Below are positions 21,109 to 31,430 of a stretch of DNA of 64,000 bases, one piece after another. Within the stretch, counting starts at the first letter, position 1. Each line of letters starts with the position of its first letter. The DNA comes from Taxillus chinensis (Eukaryota; Streptophyta; Magnoliopsida; Santalales; Loranthaceae), in the NCBI GenBank assembly GCA_023512835.1, contig CM042087.1:51702265-51766264 (forward strand). Direction: 5' to 3'. The notes under the pieces were generated by a model. It was not told the DNA's origin. It did not search any database and saw nothing but the letters and a program-made list of their open reading frames with translations. The translations under genes were made by a program, and so were the position numbers.

Positions 21109-23100
21109 ATGGCACCCAGAATCTCTCTTTCCGGCGTTAATCCTGGCCATCTAGTTGATTGGAATGCTGTTTCCGATCCTCCAGATTGGTTTTTCCAGCT
21201 TCGCCCTCTTCTTGAAGCCTCGCACATACTCGCCTGGTCTCCAATCCCGTCGATCTTCTTATCGATGACATTCTTGAGTATTACCAACGGATTCGCCGCA
21301 CCACCGATTCCATAACCTCTTATGTCTGCGGTGAATCCATCATCATCACTCCATTTGTTCTCCGTGCCGCTCTCCACCTACCTCTTGGTGAACCACGGCG
21401 CCCAGATGCCGATCCAATGGCGGCTTCTATGGGTTGCACGAACAAGGGGAAGGAATACAAGGTGAAATCCTTCCAGGGTCGCTATCGATGTATGACGACT
21501 ACTCTAAGTCGATGCCCTGCGCTCGCACATCAGCCCTGGACTCGGTTCCGTACGATCTTCTCCCTGGCCATGTACGGCGTTTTTGAAGGTCTTCCGATGG
21601 ATTGGGGGATGTTCTTATTTCGTTTCGTTGCAGAATGGTTCCAAAAACCATTCCTTCGGGCGCATCCTCGGCATTGTCTTCCGGCATCTACGTCCGGACC
21701 ATTTCGCCCGATTTGATCTTGTCTCGTTTCCCTCGGCTTATTACCTTCGTCACCTTACGCCGGACGGGAACATGACCGCTCGCCGACCCACCGTAGCTCT
21801 CCGCGTTCTCCCCGCCTCGGAACAACAAGGCAGCTCGTTGGTGATCCCTCCGACATCCAAGCCCACGAGGTCGGTTCGCACACCGATCCTCCCGGATTCG
21901 GTCCGTTGTCGCGCCCTCCCACTCACGGGCCTCCCGACCCAAGCGTCCGTGCTGAACCGTCCAAGGTTGCGGGGCCCTCTCGGCGCGGTGCGTCTAAAGC
22001 CGTTTCCTCCGCCCCCTCTCTCGCTCGATGTCCCCACTCCCTCCACATCCGCTATAGCTGCCGCGGTTACTACCGTTGTTCTTGTCGCCACCGCCGATGT
22101 CCCGGCCGCTTCTCCAGGAAGCCCCTTTGCCTCCTCTACCTCAACCCCGAGATTACCTTGACCATCTCTCCGCCGTCACCTTAACGGACCTTTGGCTCCG
22201 TTTCAGCCTAGCCCACACCTCCTCTATTCCCGACACCGATCTCCGGGTGTTTTACACACGCAATACCCAATCCCCGGAGACCATGATCATCCGGAATCCG
22301 GACCACGGCTTTCTTACGCCGGCCGCCATTCCCGATGTGTCGTTCCCTACACCCTCCGGCCCGGCCCCTGCTACCCGAAGTCCTTCTACCGCTAAGGCTG
22401 GACCCTCTTCTCCCTGCCGCCGCGATTCCCGTGGTTGACTTGTCCTGGTCAAAGCGGGTCTCTTGCTCCGGATGCCTCCAATGCTCCGGATGCCTCCGAT
22501 GCTCCGGATGCCTCGATGCTCCGGATGCTCCTGCTTTGCTGATACTCCTGCGGACTCCTCCGCCCACCGCACTCCTGCTCCTGTTCATGCGGGGGAGTCC
22601 TCCAAAGCTCCTGGAGTTAGTACTTGGGCGTGCCTCTTTTGGCACGGTCCACTCCGATCTTGTGCTTTCCGCTCACTGGACCGACATGCCCACGCTTAAA
22701 GCGCCCAAATTTCCGCCATCGCTATCAAAGTTGATGCCCTCGGCGCCCAACTCCTCTCCGCTCTCACCGACTCCTCCACTTCCATGGAGCAGAAAATGGA
22801 TCTTGTCGCCACCTCCGTCCATTCACCGTCTACTTCCTTCGCAGATCCGGCGCATACGATGGCTCGTCCTCCCGTTGCTTCCCGGCGATCCGCCAAACCG
22901 GGGGAGAGAGTGTCATCCGATCCGTCTACTCCTTCCGCCCCACAACAATCTACTCGGACCGAGAAGCGGCCCGCCACTTCGATTCTCCGGGGAGTTCAAA
23001 TTCCCAAACGAAGCCGCTTCTCTCAACCAAGCTCCTCTATCGCACCTCCGGCTCCTCCTCCATTCTCCTCATCCGCACTGATACCTTCCTCCCATCCTAT
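21109..23100 (+). pseudogene. Env-position ORF of element C, N-terminal and linker parts
   Basis: The likely start is ATG 21,109 (MAPRISLSGVNPGHLVDWN). After a frameshift near 21,240 the frame reads LLIDDILEYYQRIR and IIITPFVLRAALHLPLGE. Later pieces are FSLAMYGVFEGLPMDWGMF and FGRILGIVFRHLRPD. This pattern resembles the N-terminal domain of plant transposon ORFs of the Athila ORF1/PF20167 type. A Ser/Pro/Ala-rich linker follows, with an 18-bp repeat encoding APDASN/D at about 22,470-22,520, then a short predicted helix (TDSSTSMEQKMDLVATSV). I see no convincing transmembrane segment. Function unknown; it sits where Sireviruses carry an env-like gene. Confidence 0.55.
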
Positions 23101-23869
23101 GCGGAGTTTGACCCGTCTGATGCGGATGGAAGCTTGCGCAAGGCAATGAAATCTTATCTTTGCGTCTTCTCGAGAGAAGATGTCTTTCGAAATGTACCCT
23201 TTCTCTCCGGCCGACATTCGGACTCTTTGTTCGGAGAAAGGACTCTTTACTATAGAAGACATTGACAACTTCTCGAGAGCCGCTAAAATGGAGATGAGGC
23301 CGTTTCCATCTCTTTACGAAGATGGGCACTTGTTTGAAGTTCTGCCATGTTGGAATGAGGGCTATCTTCCCAGTGTGGAGTTAATTCAGACTTTCATCGA
23401 CGGAACTACTGAGGATAGCAAGCCATGGAAAACTCTCTCAACCATCCTCATTCCGTACCGGATCATGTCGCCACACTTCATGATGGCCGTCTTCATGATT
23501 CGGCCCAAGCGAGATGATTCTCATTGATTCTCATCAGATTGTGGAGCACTTCGTTAGGAAGAATCAATGGGAACCTCTGTGTCTCAGGCTAATTGAAGCC
23601 GTGAAGAAAGCCGAATTATATGAAGAGTTGGGTATCACACCCCTGCGTCCGACTGAGAAACTCAAGGCGACATTCCGGGGCAAGAAGCAAGTGCCACAAC
23701 AGCCGGATGGAGATAGCTGCGGAGCCTTTGTCTGTCACTTCATCAAGTCGTTCTTAACTGTGGACAAACATTGGAGCCAACACTCCACATTTACGATGAA
23801 GCAGACAATGGAGCTAAGAGAGAAGGCAGCAACTATGATCTTCAAGTATAGTAAGCCTTATGTACCTTA
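23101..23869 (+). pseudogene. Ulp1/SENP-like (C48) cysteine protease domain, element C
   Basis: Two overlapping frames, 23,180-23,527 and 23,514-23,870, make one domain broken by a 1-nt shift near 23,513. Visible are ILIPYRIMSPHFMMAVFMI with the catalytic-type His (codon 23,474), ILIDS with the Asp (23,526), QQPDGDSCGAFVCHFI with the Gln (23,700) and Cys (23,718). The 17-residue His-Asp spacing and the 6-residue Gln-Cys spacing match known Ulp1-family enzymes, which cleave ubiquitin-like proteins. The domain ends at a stop at 23,868, about 145 bp before the right LTR. Such domains are known in some plant DNA transposons; presence in a Sirevirus is the unusual point. Confidence 0.75.
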
Positions 23870-23870
23870 G

Positions 23871-24014
23871 TGAAAAACTTGTATTAAGGCTGAATTGTAT
23901 TTAGTTGCTGATTAATGAAATTGGTTGTGTTGCGTATTCTGTATGTTATTCTTTTGCATTGCTTACCTGGATCAGATTACAAAGGGTTTGGGCATATCCA
24001 TAATTGGAGGAGAT
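23871..24014 (+). other. 3' UTR and terminal PPT of element C
   Basis: Non-coding stretch between the protease stop and the right LTR. ATTGGAGGAGAT (24,003-24,014) directly abuts TGTTGGATC and is the likely primer tract for plus-strand synthesis. Confidence 0.6.
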
Positions 24015-25251
24015 TGTTGGATCAAACCCGAATTTGGATAATCTTGATAAAGCCTTATGTAATTTGATCTGAGATCTTTTGTGTTTATTTGATCATTGCA
24101 GAAGATATGTTATTAATCCAGAGATGCACTCGTGAGAGCAAAGCTAAGGACAGGATACATAATCCTGATCCGGACAAGAGTGAGTGTCGTCAAACACTTG
24201 GTAAATAACCAAGTAACAAATACATACGGAATAAGGAACAATCCTACGGACTAAGAACTTAAAGGATAAGTGCGGAGTAAGGAACCTACATGCGGAGTAA
24301 GGAACCTACATACGGAGTAAGGAACTTACATGCGGAGTAAGAAAGCGCGACACGGAATAAGTTATCAGACTTTTCAAGACTCGCCCGGAGTAAGGAACTT
24401 ACATACGGAGTAAGGAAATTACATACGGAGTAAGGAAATTACATACGGAGTAAGGAACTTACATGCGGAGTAAGAAAGCGCGACACGGAATAAGTTATCA
24501 GACTTTTCAAGACTCGCCTGGAGTAAGGAACTTACATACGGAGTAAGGAACTTACATACGGAGTAAGGAACTTACATGCGGAGTAAGGAAGCGCCGACAC
24601 GGACTAAGGATTCCAAGACTAAATAGATACGGAGTAAGCAACCATTGACACGGAGTAAGGTTCCGAGCTTCATTAGCTACAGAGTAAGGAAAATTACACC
24701 GGACCAAGAAGACACCTGCTCCAACTAAACCGCATTTAAAGTTATCAGCTCATGGTGTCCCGATGTAAGACAAATGTATTGAGAACCTGAAGAATCTTAC
24801 ACGTGGATCATCCGGATATGTGGACACAACCTTAATTGTATCTCGGAACTCCACAATCCGCAGCAGTCAAGGCAGAGAGATTACCGAGGGATAGTTAGTG
24901 CGGAACGCATTCCGGAACTACAAGTTCCAAGGTTGTCCCTTAGGAATGTTTTGTATAAATATTCATACTTATACTTTAGAAAGAGGACGAACAAGACAGA
25001 GGAGCTTTATCATCTTTAGAGATAGAACTTGGCTAGTGTGTGAGTTCATTTGTAAACAGAGTGTAAGAGAGTTTTGCTTCTATTTTGTTGTATTCATCTT
25101 GTGATAATAAAACAAAATACTTCCACTATCCTGGTTATCTTCCTGGTGATTTTATCACGTAAACTAGATAAGTGTTTGTGTCTTGAGAGAAAGGAAAGAG
25201 TTTTAATAAGAGCCTATTCACCCCCTCCCTTTAGGCTCCAAGGGACCATCA
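24015..25251 (+). repeat. Right (3') LTR of element C
   Basis: 1,237 bp, TGTTGGATC...GGACCATCA, followed by the target duplication AACGG (25,252-25,256). It matches 12,442-13,706. The internal 20-bp tandem array is at about 24,270-24,700. Confidence 0.95.
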
Positions 25252-25567
25252 AACGGAAAAATGAAAGGCCCACCGCAACGATAGGCTTGAATTGAAAATG
25301 AAAAGCCCACAAAGAATGACAAGCTTAAATTAAAAATGGAAAAGCCCACAAGAACGATAGGCTTGAATTGAAAAACGGGAAAGCCCACAAAGAACGATAG
25401 GCTTAAAGTGAAAAATGAAAGGCCCACAAGAACGATAGGCTTAAAGTGAAAAATGAGATAAGCCCACAAAGAACGATAGGCTTAAAGTGAAAACGGGAAA
25501 GCCCACAAGAACGATAGGCTTAAATTAAAAAATGGAAAGCCCTACAAAGAACGATAGGCTTAAACCT
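25252..25567 (-). repeat. 3' UTR minisatellite of Ogre unit B, second part
   Basis: The array continues after element C with AACGGAAAAATGAAAGGCCC, matching 1615-1634 of unit A. About eight units follow. The first five bases are the right copy of the target duplication. Confidence 0.9.
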
Positions 25568-26759
25568 GGAAAGACTTGTTGGAGACATCAAATGGTATTT
25601 GGGGGAATGCTTGAAGGAATTGGTGAGTTTGGGAAGTAACCCAATTTAAGCTCCCTCTATGAGTTCACTCAAGGAGATCGCTCTACGAGGTGACCCAAAA
25701 TGGGAAAAGTTTGTCAATTGCCAAAAGGGATGCGCTTAGAGCTTGGGGGAAATTGCAAAGGAAGAGGTGTACAGTTGAACGAAGAAAAGCTAGGATAGCT
25801 TGAACAGAAGTTGGCTGAATATGAGCTCCTAGGATCTCCAGGGGCAGCAAAATTCCTACAATTACAGAGCATGTTGAATGTATACCAATGATGCATGGAC
25901 TGCAATGTGTGTATGCGGGGGTGCATAAACCTCAACTTGTGGTGAAATATGATGCAATGTGATGCCATGCGATGTATGCATTCAAATGCCATGTGATGTA
26001 TCACCGAGGGTTTGGCCGTTTGGCTAACATTCAACTTGTTGGGGAACAATGTTCTTTTTGGGATGGAGAGTCCGCCCTGTCTTTGCCGGGGCACTCCCTA
26101 TTATGCATGAAGGGTTGTTAAATTTTGCTTCGCCATATTGAGGAGCTTGATTTGACGGCTTTCTGGGGGGATAGTGATATCCCGTGGAGATATGAGTACT
26201 CCGAATTGGGGGCTTTAAGTTGTTTGAGGATTTTGAGCTTGGCCCTACTCATAAGGCAATGCTAGAAGAGTTTCCTGGGGATTTAAGATGTTCTACTTAA
26301 ATGTGAAATGAAGAAGATGTAATATGATTAAAGAGATAAAAAGATTTTTGCTGGTTTAATTCCACAAAACATATTTATATCATAAAAAGTGTCCTATTGT
26401 CATAATCCGATAAACAGAATCGCAAGTCTTTAAAAGCATAATGTACAAATTTGATTCGAGTGTGCCGCAGTTTGACCAAGTCTTCCACTGTTTGCGATTC
26501 TTTGTTTTTGGATGATGTTGTCTCTACTGCTTGTAATGGACCCTTTGTTGTTGTCCTGATCCCTTCGTTTCGACCGAACCGATTTCACCCTTCAAGATTT
26601 ATTGCTGGCTTTGTATTTTACCCTTCGTGCCCTTTCGGGTTTTCACCAAGTCCGCCTTTGTTTTTTTTTTTTTTGTCTTTTGTTGGAGCTTTGTATTTTA
26701 CCCTTGGTGCCCTTTCGGGTTTTCACCAAGTCCGCTCATTGCAAGAAAGAGAATCTGGT
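25568..26759 (-). other. Non-coding 3' UTR of Ogre unit B
   Basis: It matches 1891-3092 of unit A, including the 48-bp direct duplication at 26,608-26,655 and 26,688-26,735. No gene seen. Confidence 0.7.
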
Positions 26760-28107
26760 TGGGAGGCATGAGAGTTAAGCATAAAACGTTTTGACGGCAT
26801 TGCTTATTCACTAGATTAGGAAGCTCGTCTCCGTCCATTTTGGCAAGGATCAATGCGCCTCCCGAGAATGCTTTTTTCACAACATATGGGCCTTCATAAT
26901 TGGGAGTCCACTTGCCTCTATGGTCATGTTGAATTGGCAAGATCTTCTTGAGGACAAGATCACCCTCTTGAAAGCTTCGGGCTTCACCTTTTTATTGTAA
27001 TTGTTCATCATTCTCTGTTGATACTGCTGTCCTCTGGCAAACCGCCGCTAAGCGCTTGCCTTCAATTAAATTTAATCGCTCATAACGACTTTGGGCCCAT
27101 TCTGCTTCTTCGAGCCGAGTGTCCTTAAGTATTCGGAGGGAAGGTATCTCCACTTCGACCAGCAGAACCGCTTCCATGCCATAGACCAAAGAAAATGGAG
27201 TTGCCCCGGTCGATATATGCACCGAGGTACGATAGGCGTGCAAAGCGTAAGGTAGCTTCTCGTGCCAATCTTTGTACGTTTCGGTCATCTTTCCGATAAT
27301 GTTCTTGACGTTCTTGTTGGCTGCCTCGATTGCTCCATTTATCTTTGGGCGATAAGGGGTCGAGTTGCGGTGTTGAATTTTGTATGTTTCGCACAACCTC
27401 CCTATCATCCGGCTGTTCAAATTGGAAGCATTGTCCGTTATGATCTGCTCGGGAAGACCATATCGGCATATGATGTTGTTCCGTATAAATCGAAGTACCA
27501 CGGCTTGTGTGACATTAGCGTATGATGCTGCTTCCACCCACTTGGTGAAGTAATCAATGGCTACCAAAATGAAACGATGACCATTAGAAGCTTTTGGAGA
27601 TATTGGTCCGATAACGTCAATGCCCCAAAGTGAGAACGGCCACGGGGAGACCATCACATGTAGTTTAGACGGCGGTACTTGAATCTTGTCGCCATAAATT
27701 TGACACTTGAGGCATTTGCGCACATATTCAATGCAATCTTTTTCCATGGTGACCCAATAGTAGCCCATTCGCATGATTTGTCTTGTTAATGCATGTCCGT
27801 TTGCATGTGAACCACATTCCCCTTCGTGCACTTCTTTCACGATTTGCGTTGATTCTTCTTTCGCCACACACCGCAATAGCACCATGTCGTGATTTCTCTT
27901 ATACGGAATTGAGCCATCAATATAATAGTTGGATGCTGACCTTCGGATATTTCTCTTATCGATTCGGTGGCCTCTCGCTGGGTATTCTTGCTTAAGCAAA
28001 TATTGTTTGACGTCCTCAAACCAAGGTTTTTCTTCAGTATGTCCTTCAATGGCCATGCAATGTGCAGGAGCATCTTGTATGCGGATATCAAAAGACCGAA
28101 CTTCCAA
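26760..28107 (-). pseudogene. int: Integrase, Ogre unit B
   Basis: A frame of 371 codons (28,107-26,992) covers the N-terminal zinc domain (H94, H101, C132, C135) and the catalytic triad D164, D225, E261, all present. The C-terminal GPYVV module continues in another frame (26,940-26,760), so a frameshift near 26,980 breaks the end. It matches unit A closely but has the better preserved N-terminal linker (HCMAIEGHTEEKPWFEDVKQ). Confidence 0.9.
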
Positions 28108-28139
28108 CTTTGTGTCTAGCCGAAGGAGGGAGGCTAGAG

Positions 28140-28558
28140 TTGCAGCGCGTCTGGGAGCCGATTGTATTCCCTGGGCATATGCTCAAACGTGATGTCTTCG
28201 AATTGCTCGGCTAACTCTGCAACGTGCTTCCGATATGGGATTAATTTGTGGTTTCGAGTCTCCCATTCACCCCTTACTTGAAAAATGATGAGTGCCGAAT
28301 CGCCGAACACTCGTAATTTTTTGATTCCTTTGTTAATGGCCTCTTGAAGTCCCATCACACAAGCCTCATACTCGCTACATTGTTTGTACAAGGGAAGGTT
28401 AGCTTTGCCGCCATGGGGAAATGTTCGCCTTTTGGGGATATCAGGATGGCCCCAACACCGTGACCTAAAAGATTGGAGGCTCCATCGAACCACATCGTCC
28501 ATATGTCCGATACTTCGGCCGAAATGATGTTAATGTGCTCATCCTGGGAAGCCAATAG
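28140..28558 (-). pseudogene. Second (archaeal-type) RNase H domain, Ogre unit B
   Basis: Two frames cover the domain. 28,555 down to about 28,380 has MWFDGASNLLGHGVGAIL (first Asp). 28,502-28,134 has YEACVMGLQEAINKGI (Glu), VFGDSALIIFQVRGEW (Asp) and NRLPDAL (last Asp). One frameshift separates the first two motifs. All four acidic positions are visible. The domain is diagnostic of the Tat/Ogre clade. Confidence 0.85.
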
Positions 28559-28576
28559 TCATGGGCTCAAAGTCAT

Positions 28577-28975
28577 CTAGCGCTCTATCTGCGGATAGTC
28601 GGCTATCGCACTTCCTTTTATGGCTTTTTGAGGTACGTAGATGATATCATACTCCGATAGGATCAACTGCCATTTGGCGATTCTTCCAGAAATGGATGGT
28701 TTTTCCAAGAGATATTTGAGCGGATCATGCCTTGAAATCAGCCAAGTAGTATGATAAAGAGTATATTGCCTCAATCTTCTCGTTATCCGGACAAGAGCAC
28801 AGCACGTCTTCTCCAAGGGTGTGTAGTTTTCTTCATTAATGATGAACTTCTTGCTGAGGTAATAAATGGCCTGCTCCTTCTTGCCTGTAGAATCTTGTTG
28901 CCCCAAGACACAACCCATCGCCGACTCCTGAACGGTCAAGTATAAGATCAGAGGTCTATCCCGATCTTGGTGGGA
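28577..28975 (-). pseudogene. Ty3-type RNase H, Ogre unit B
   Basis: The frame at 28,939-28,577 reads ESAMGCVLGQQD, YYLSKKFIINEENYTPLEKT and RHDPLKYLLEKP, the usual RNase H fused to gypsy RT. It joins the RT in another frame above 28,940. Most of it is deleted from unit A. Confidence 0.85.
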
Positions 28976-30236
28976 TCAAAATGGGTGGATTGGACAGGAT
29001 AGTGCTTGATCTTGTCAAAAGCTTCTTGACACTTGTCATTCCAAATTTCTGGATTGTTCTTTCGCAATGTCTTGAAAATGGGTTCACCAGGTGGTTGTCA
29101 CGTGGGAAATCAATCGGGCAATATAATTCGGTCGCCCTAGGAATCCTCTAACCTCCTTGATGGTCCGTGGTGGCGGCATCTCTTGGATAGCTCGAACTTT
29201 ATCTGGATCGATTTCCACTCCTTTTTGGCTCACAATGAAACCCAACAGTTTTCCCGACATGACTCGAAAGTGCACTTTTCGGGGTTCAATTTTAGTTGAT
29301 ATTTCCGTAACCTGTTGAAGAGCTTGCGGAGTACTTCAATATGATCTTCGGTGCTTTGAGATTTGGCTATCATGTCGTCCACATATACCTCGACTTCTTT
29401 GTGCATCATGTCGTGGAATAAGGTCACCATGGCTCGCCGATAAGTTGCCCCCGCATTCCTCAGGCCAAAAGGCATCACGTTATAGCAAAAGGTGCCCCAA
29501 AGTGTCGTGAATGTGGTCCTCTCTTTGTGTTCGGGGGCCATACGAATTTGATTATAGCCCGAGAAACCATCCATGAAGGAGAATAGGGCATGTTTTGCCG
29601 TATTATCCACTAAGGTGTCAATATGAGGAAGCGGGAAGTTGTCTTTCGGACTGGCCCAATTCAGATCTCTATAGTCGACACACATGCGTACTTTGCCCCC
29701 TTTCTTTGGTACTGGTACAACATTAGCGACCCATTCTGGATAGTGGGAGACACTTAGGAAACCTGCATCCCATTGCTTTTTGACTTCTTCTTTAATCTTC
29801 AAGATATCTCTCTGGCCTCATTCTTCGCAATTTCGCTGTCCTGGCTTGCACTCGGCTTCACGGGTATGTGATGTTGCACTATATCTGTGTCTAATCCGGG
29901 CATATCTTGGTATGACCATGCAAAAATGTCGATGTAGCTTCTCAACGGCTCGATTAATCGCCTCCCGATGTCGGTAGCTATCAAAGACCCCACCCTCAAT
30001 TCTTTTGTTTCGGCCTGTCGTCCCCAAATTCACCGTTTCTACCTGGGTCTTCACTTGGAACGGATAAACGGTCTTCCCTTTCCAATAGGCGTATAATCTC
30101 CCCTGGTTGCTCAGGTGTCTCTTCTATCTCATTCTCATCGACTTTAAACACGGGCTGCTCCCGGTTTGGACTTTGGTCAAACCTTTGGCATCTCGTTTTG
30201 CTTTCGCATACTATGTTTTCATTGACATTGTGATAC
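28976..30236 (-). pseudogene. pol: Reverse transcriptase, Ogre unit B
   Basis: A frame of 190 codons (29,802-29,230) holds an intact RT core: WVANVVPVPKKGGKVRMCVD, FSFMDGFSGYNQIRMAPEHK with the first catalytic Asp, VMPFGLRNAGATYRRAM and YVDDMIAK at residues 140-143. A frameshift near 29,250 precedes the thumb (29,275-29,084, KLLGFIVSQKGVEIDPDKVR). The acidic N-terminal part (30,236 to about 29,990: EIEETPEQPGEIIRLL) lies in a separate frame. Confidence 0.88.
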
Positions 30237-30416
30237 TTGTTTATAAGAGAATGACAAGTTGGTAACCAAATATGATATGCATATGTGATGAATGGAATGC
30301 ACCATGAAAGATTTGAAAAACACATTTTATTGGAAGGTTTAAGGGAAAACAAATGTTCACACTTCAAAATACATTAGAGTAGAATACATTAAATCCCAGT
30401 GACCCGTAAGCATTAC
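30237..30416 (-). other. Putative intron between protease and RT, Ogre unit B
   Basis: The equivalent of 6168-6348. The donor AT|GTAATGC is kept. The acceptor reads AAACAA|GTATC where unit A has AAACAG|GTATC, so the AG is lost. Splicing here, if any, would need the nearby AAG one base downstream and would shift the frame. The upstream exon also has a TAG where unit A has CAG. Confidence 0.55.
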
Positions 30417-31430
30417 ATTATGGGGAGGTCCAGGCTGGTCCAATTGTTCAAAGGATGGTTGGGATCCTCTCGCACTAGCTAAACCATCTCGCTTGGTGCA
30501 TGCTCATTTATGTCCAAGACGGCTACGGTCCCCGTCTTGGGCTCAGGTTGGCTCTTGTGGATAAACCCTCCACTTCGAAATGTAACATTCAAAGGGGGAA
30601 AGCTTCTCCTTTCTTCTTGTACTGGCCTTTTCTGCGATCTTGCCATTCGACTTCCCTCTTCTTGATAGCTTCTCTCTGTCGTCGGCTTTTGTAGGGACGT
30701 AGCCTAGCCCAAACTTTTCGGTATTTTCTCGGATAGTCAGGGGTTTCTGAATCCCCTGAGCTGTCAGGCCTAATCCTTGCCCCGGTTTGTACCCCTGTTT
30801 GATCATAGTGGCTGCCACCATTTTTGCTGCCTTCGAGAGACGATGGTCTGGGGCAGAAGCGACATTCACCATCTCAAAGGCCCGATAGGAGCATTCTGGC
30901 ACATCTTCGTTGCTTTCAATATAAGGAACTGATGCCGGTTTGGTGACAAAGAAACTTGTCTCGCCAGAGATGCAAATGAGCTGGTCCCCCATTGCAAACT
31001 TCACCTTCTGGTGGAGACTTGATGGCACCGCTCCTGCCATGTGAATCCAGGGTCTTCCCAACAAACAGTGTAATACGGCGTGATGTCCATTACCTGAAAT
31101 TCCACCGTAAAAGTAGTTGGCCCAATCATGAGTGGAATATCTAGAGTTCCCACCACGTCACGCTTTCCTCCATCGAATGCCCGTACCTTCATCGTACAGG
31201 GACGCATATAGGACGCGTCAATTGGAAGTTCTCGCAGTATATGCAAGGGCATAATGTTCAAGGCCGAGCCGTTGTCAATGAGTACGCGGGCTATGGTGTG
31301 CTCTTTGCACTTGACCGTGATGTGCAAAGCTTTTTTATGTCCTTTCCCTTCCTGGGGTAGCTCGTCATCTCCAAAGCTAATTACGTTATTCAGGATGAGG
31401 TTATCGGTGAGTCCATCCACATTTGCGATC
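30417..31430 (-). pseudogene. pro: Aspartic protease and G-patch-like region, Ogre unit B
   Basis: The frame at 31,420-31,001 contains VLIDNGSALNIMPLHILREL and SYMRPCTMKVRAFDGGKRDV in one piece, better preserved than in unit A. The frame at 31,064-30,543 continues with LGRPWIHMAGAVPSS and GYKPGQGLGLTAQGI, the G-patch-like motif. The tail to the intron donor carries a frameshift near 30,545 and one stop. Confidence 0.82.

Larger units (their letters stand above)
12442..25251 (+). mobile_element. Sirevirus-like Ty1-copia element C with extra 3' genes
   Basis: A complete copia element of 12.8 kb: LTR, tRNA-Met PBS, gag with zinc knuckles, protease, integrase, RT and RNase H in copia order, repeated GGGGGAG tracts, a 3' region of about 4.5 kb with an env-position frame and a Ulp1-like domain, then the right LTR. 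Gag of this style, repeated PPT-like tracts and an env-position ORF are hallmarks of Sireviruses. It lies inside the minisatellite of Ogre unit B with AACGG duplications, so it is younger than that unit. Every coding domain carries frameshifts or stops. Confidence 0.9.

Noticed and set aside
20693..21154. 153-codon frame before the env-position ORF
   Set aside because: No motif, and it overlaps the better supported start at 21,109 in another frame.
22208..23081. Several long overlapping frames on both strands
   Set aside because: High GC and Ser/Pro-rich codons keep many frames open; only the frames continuing the N-terminal domain and leading into the C48 domain are supported.
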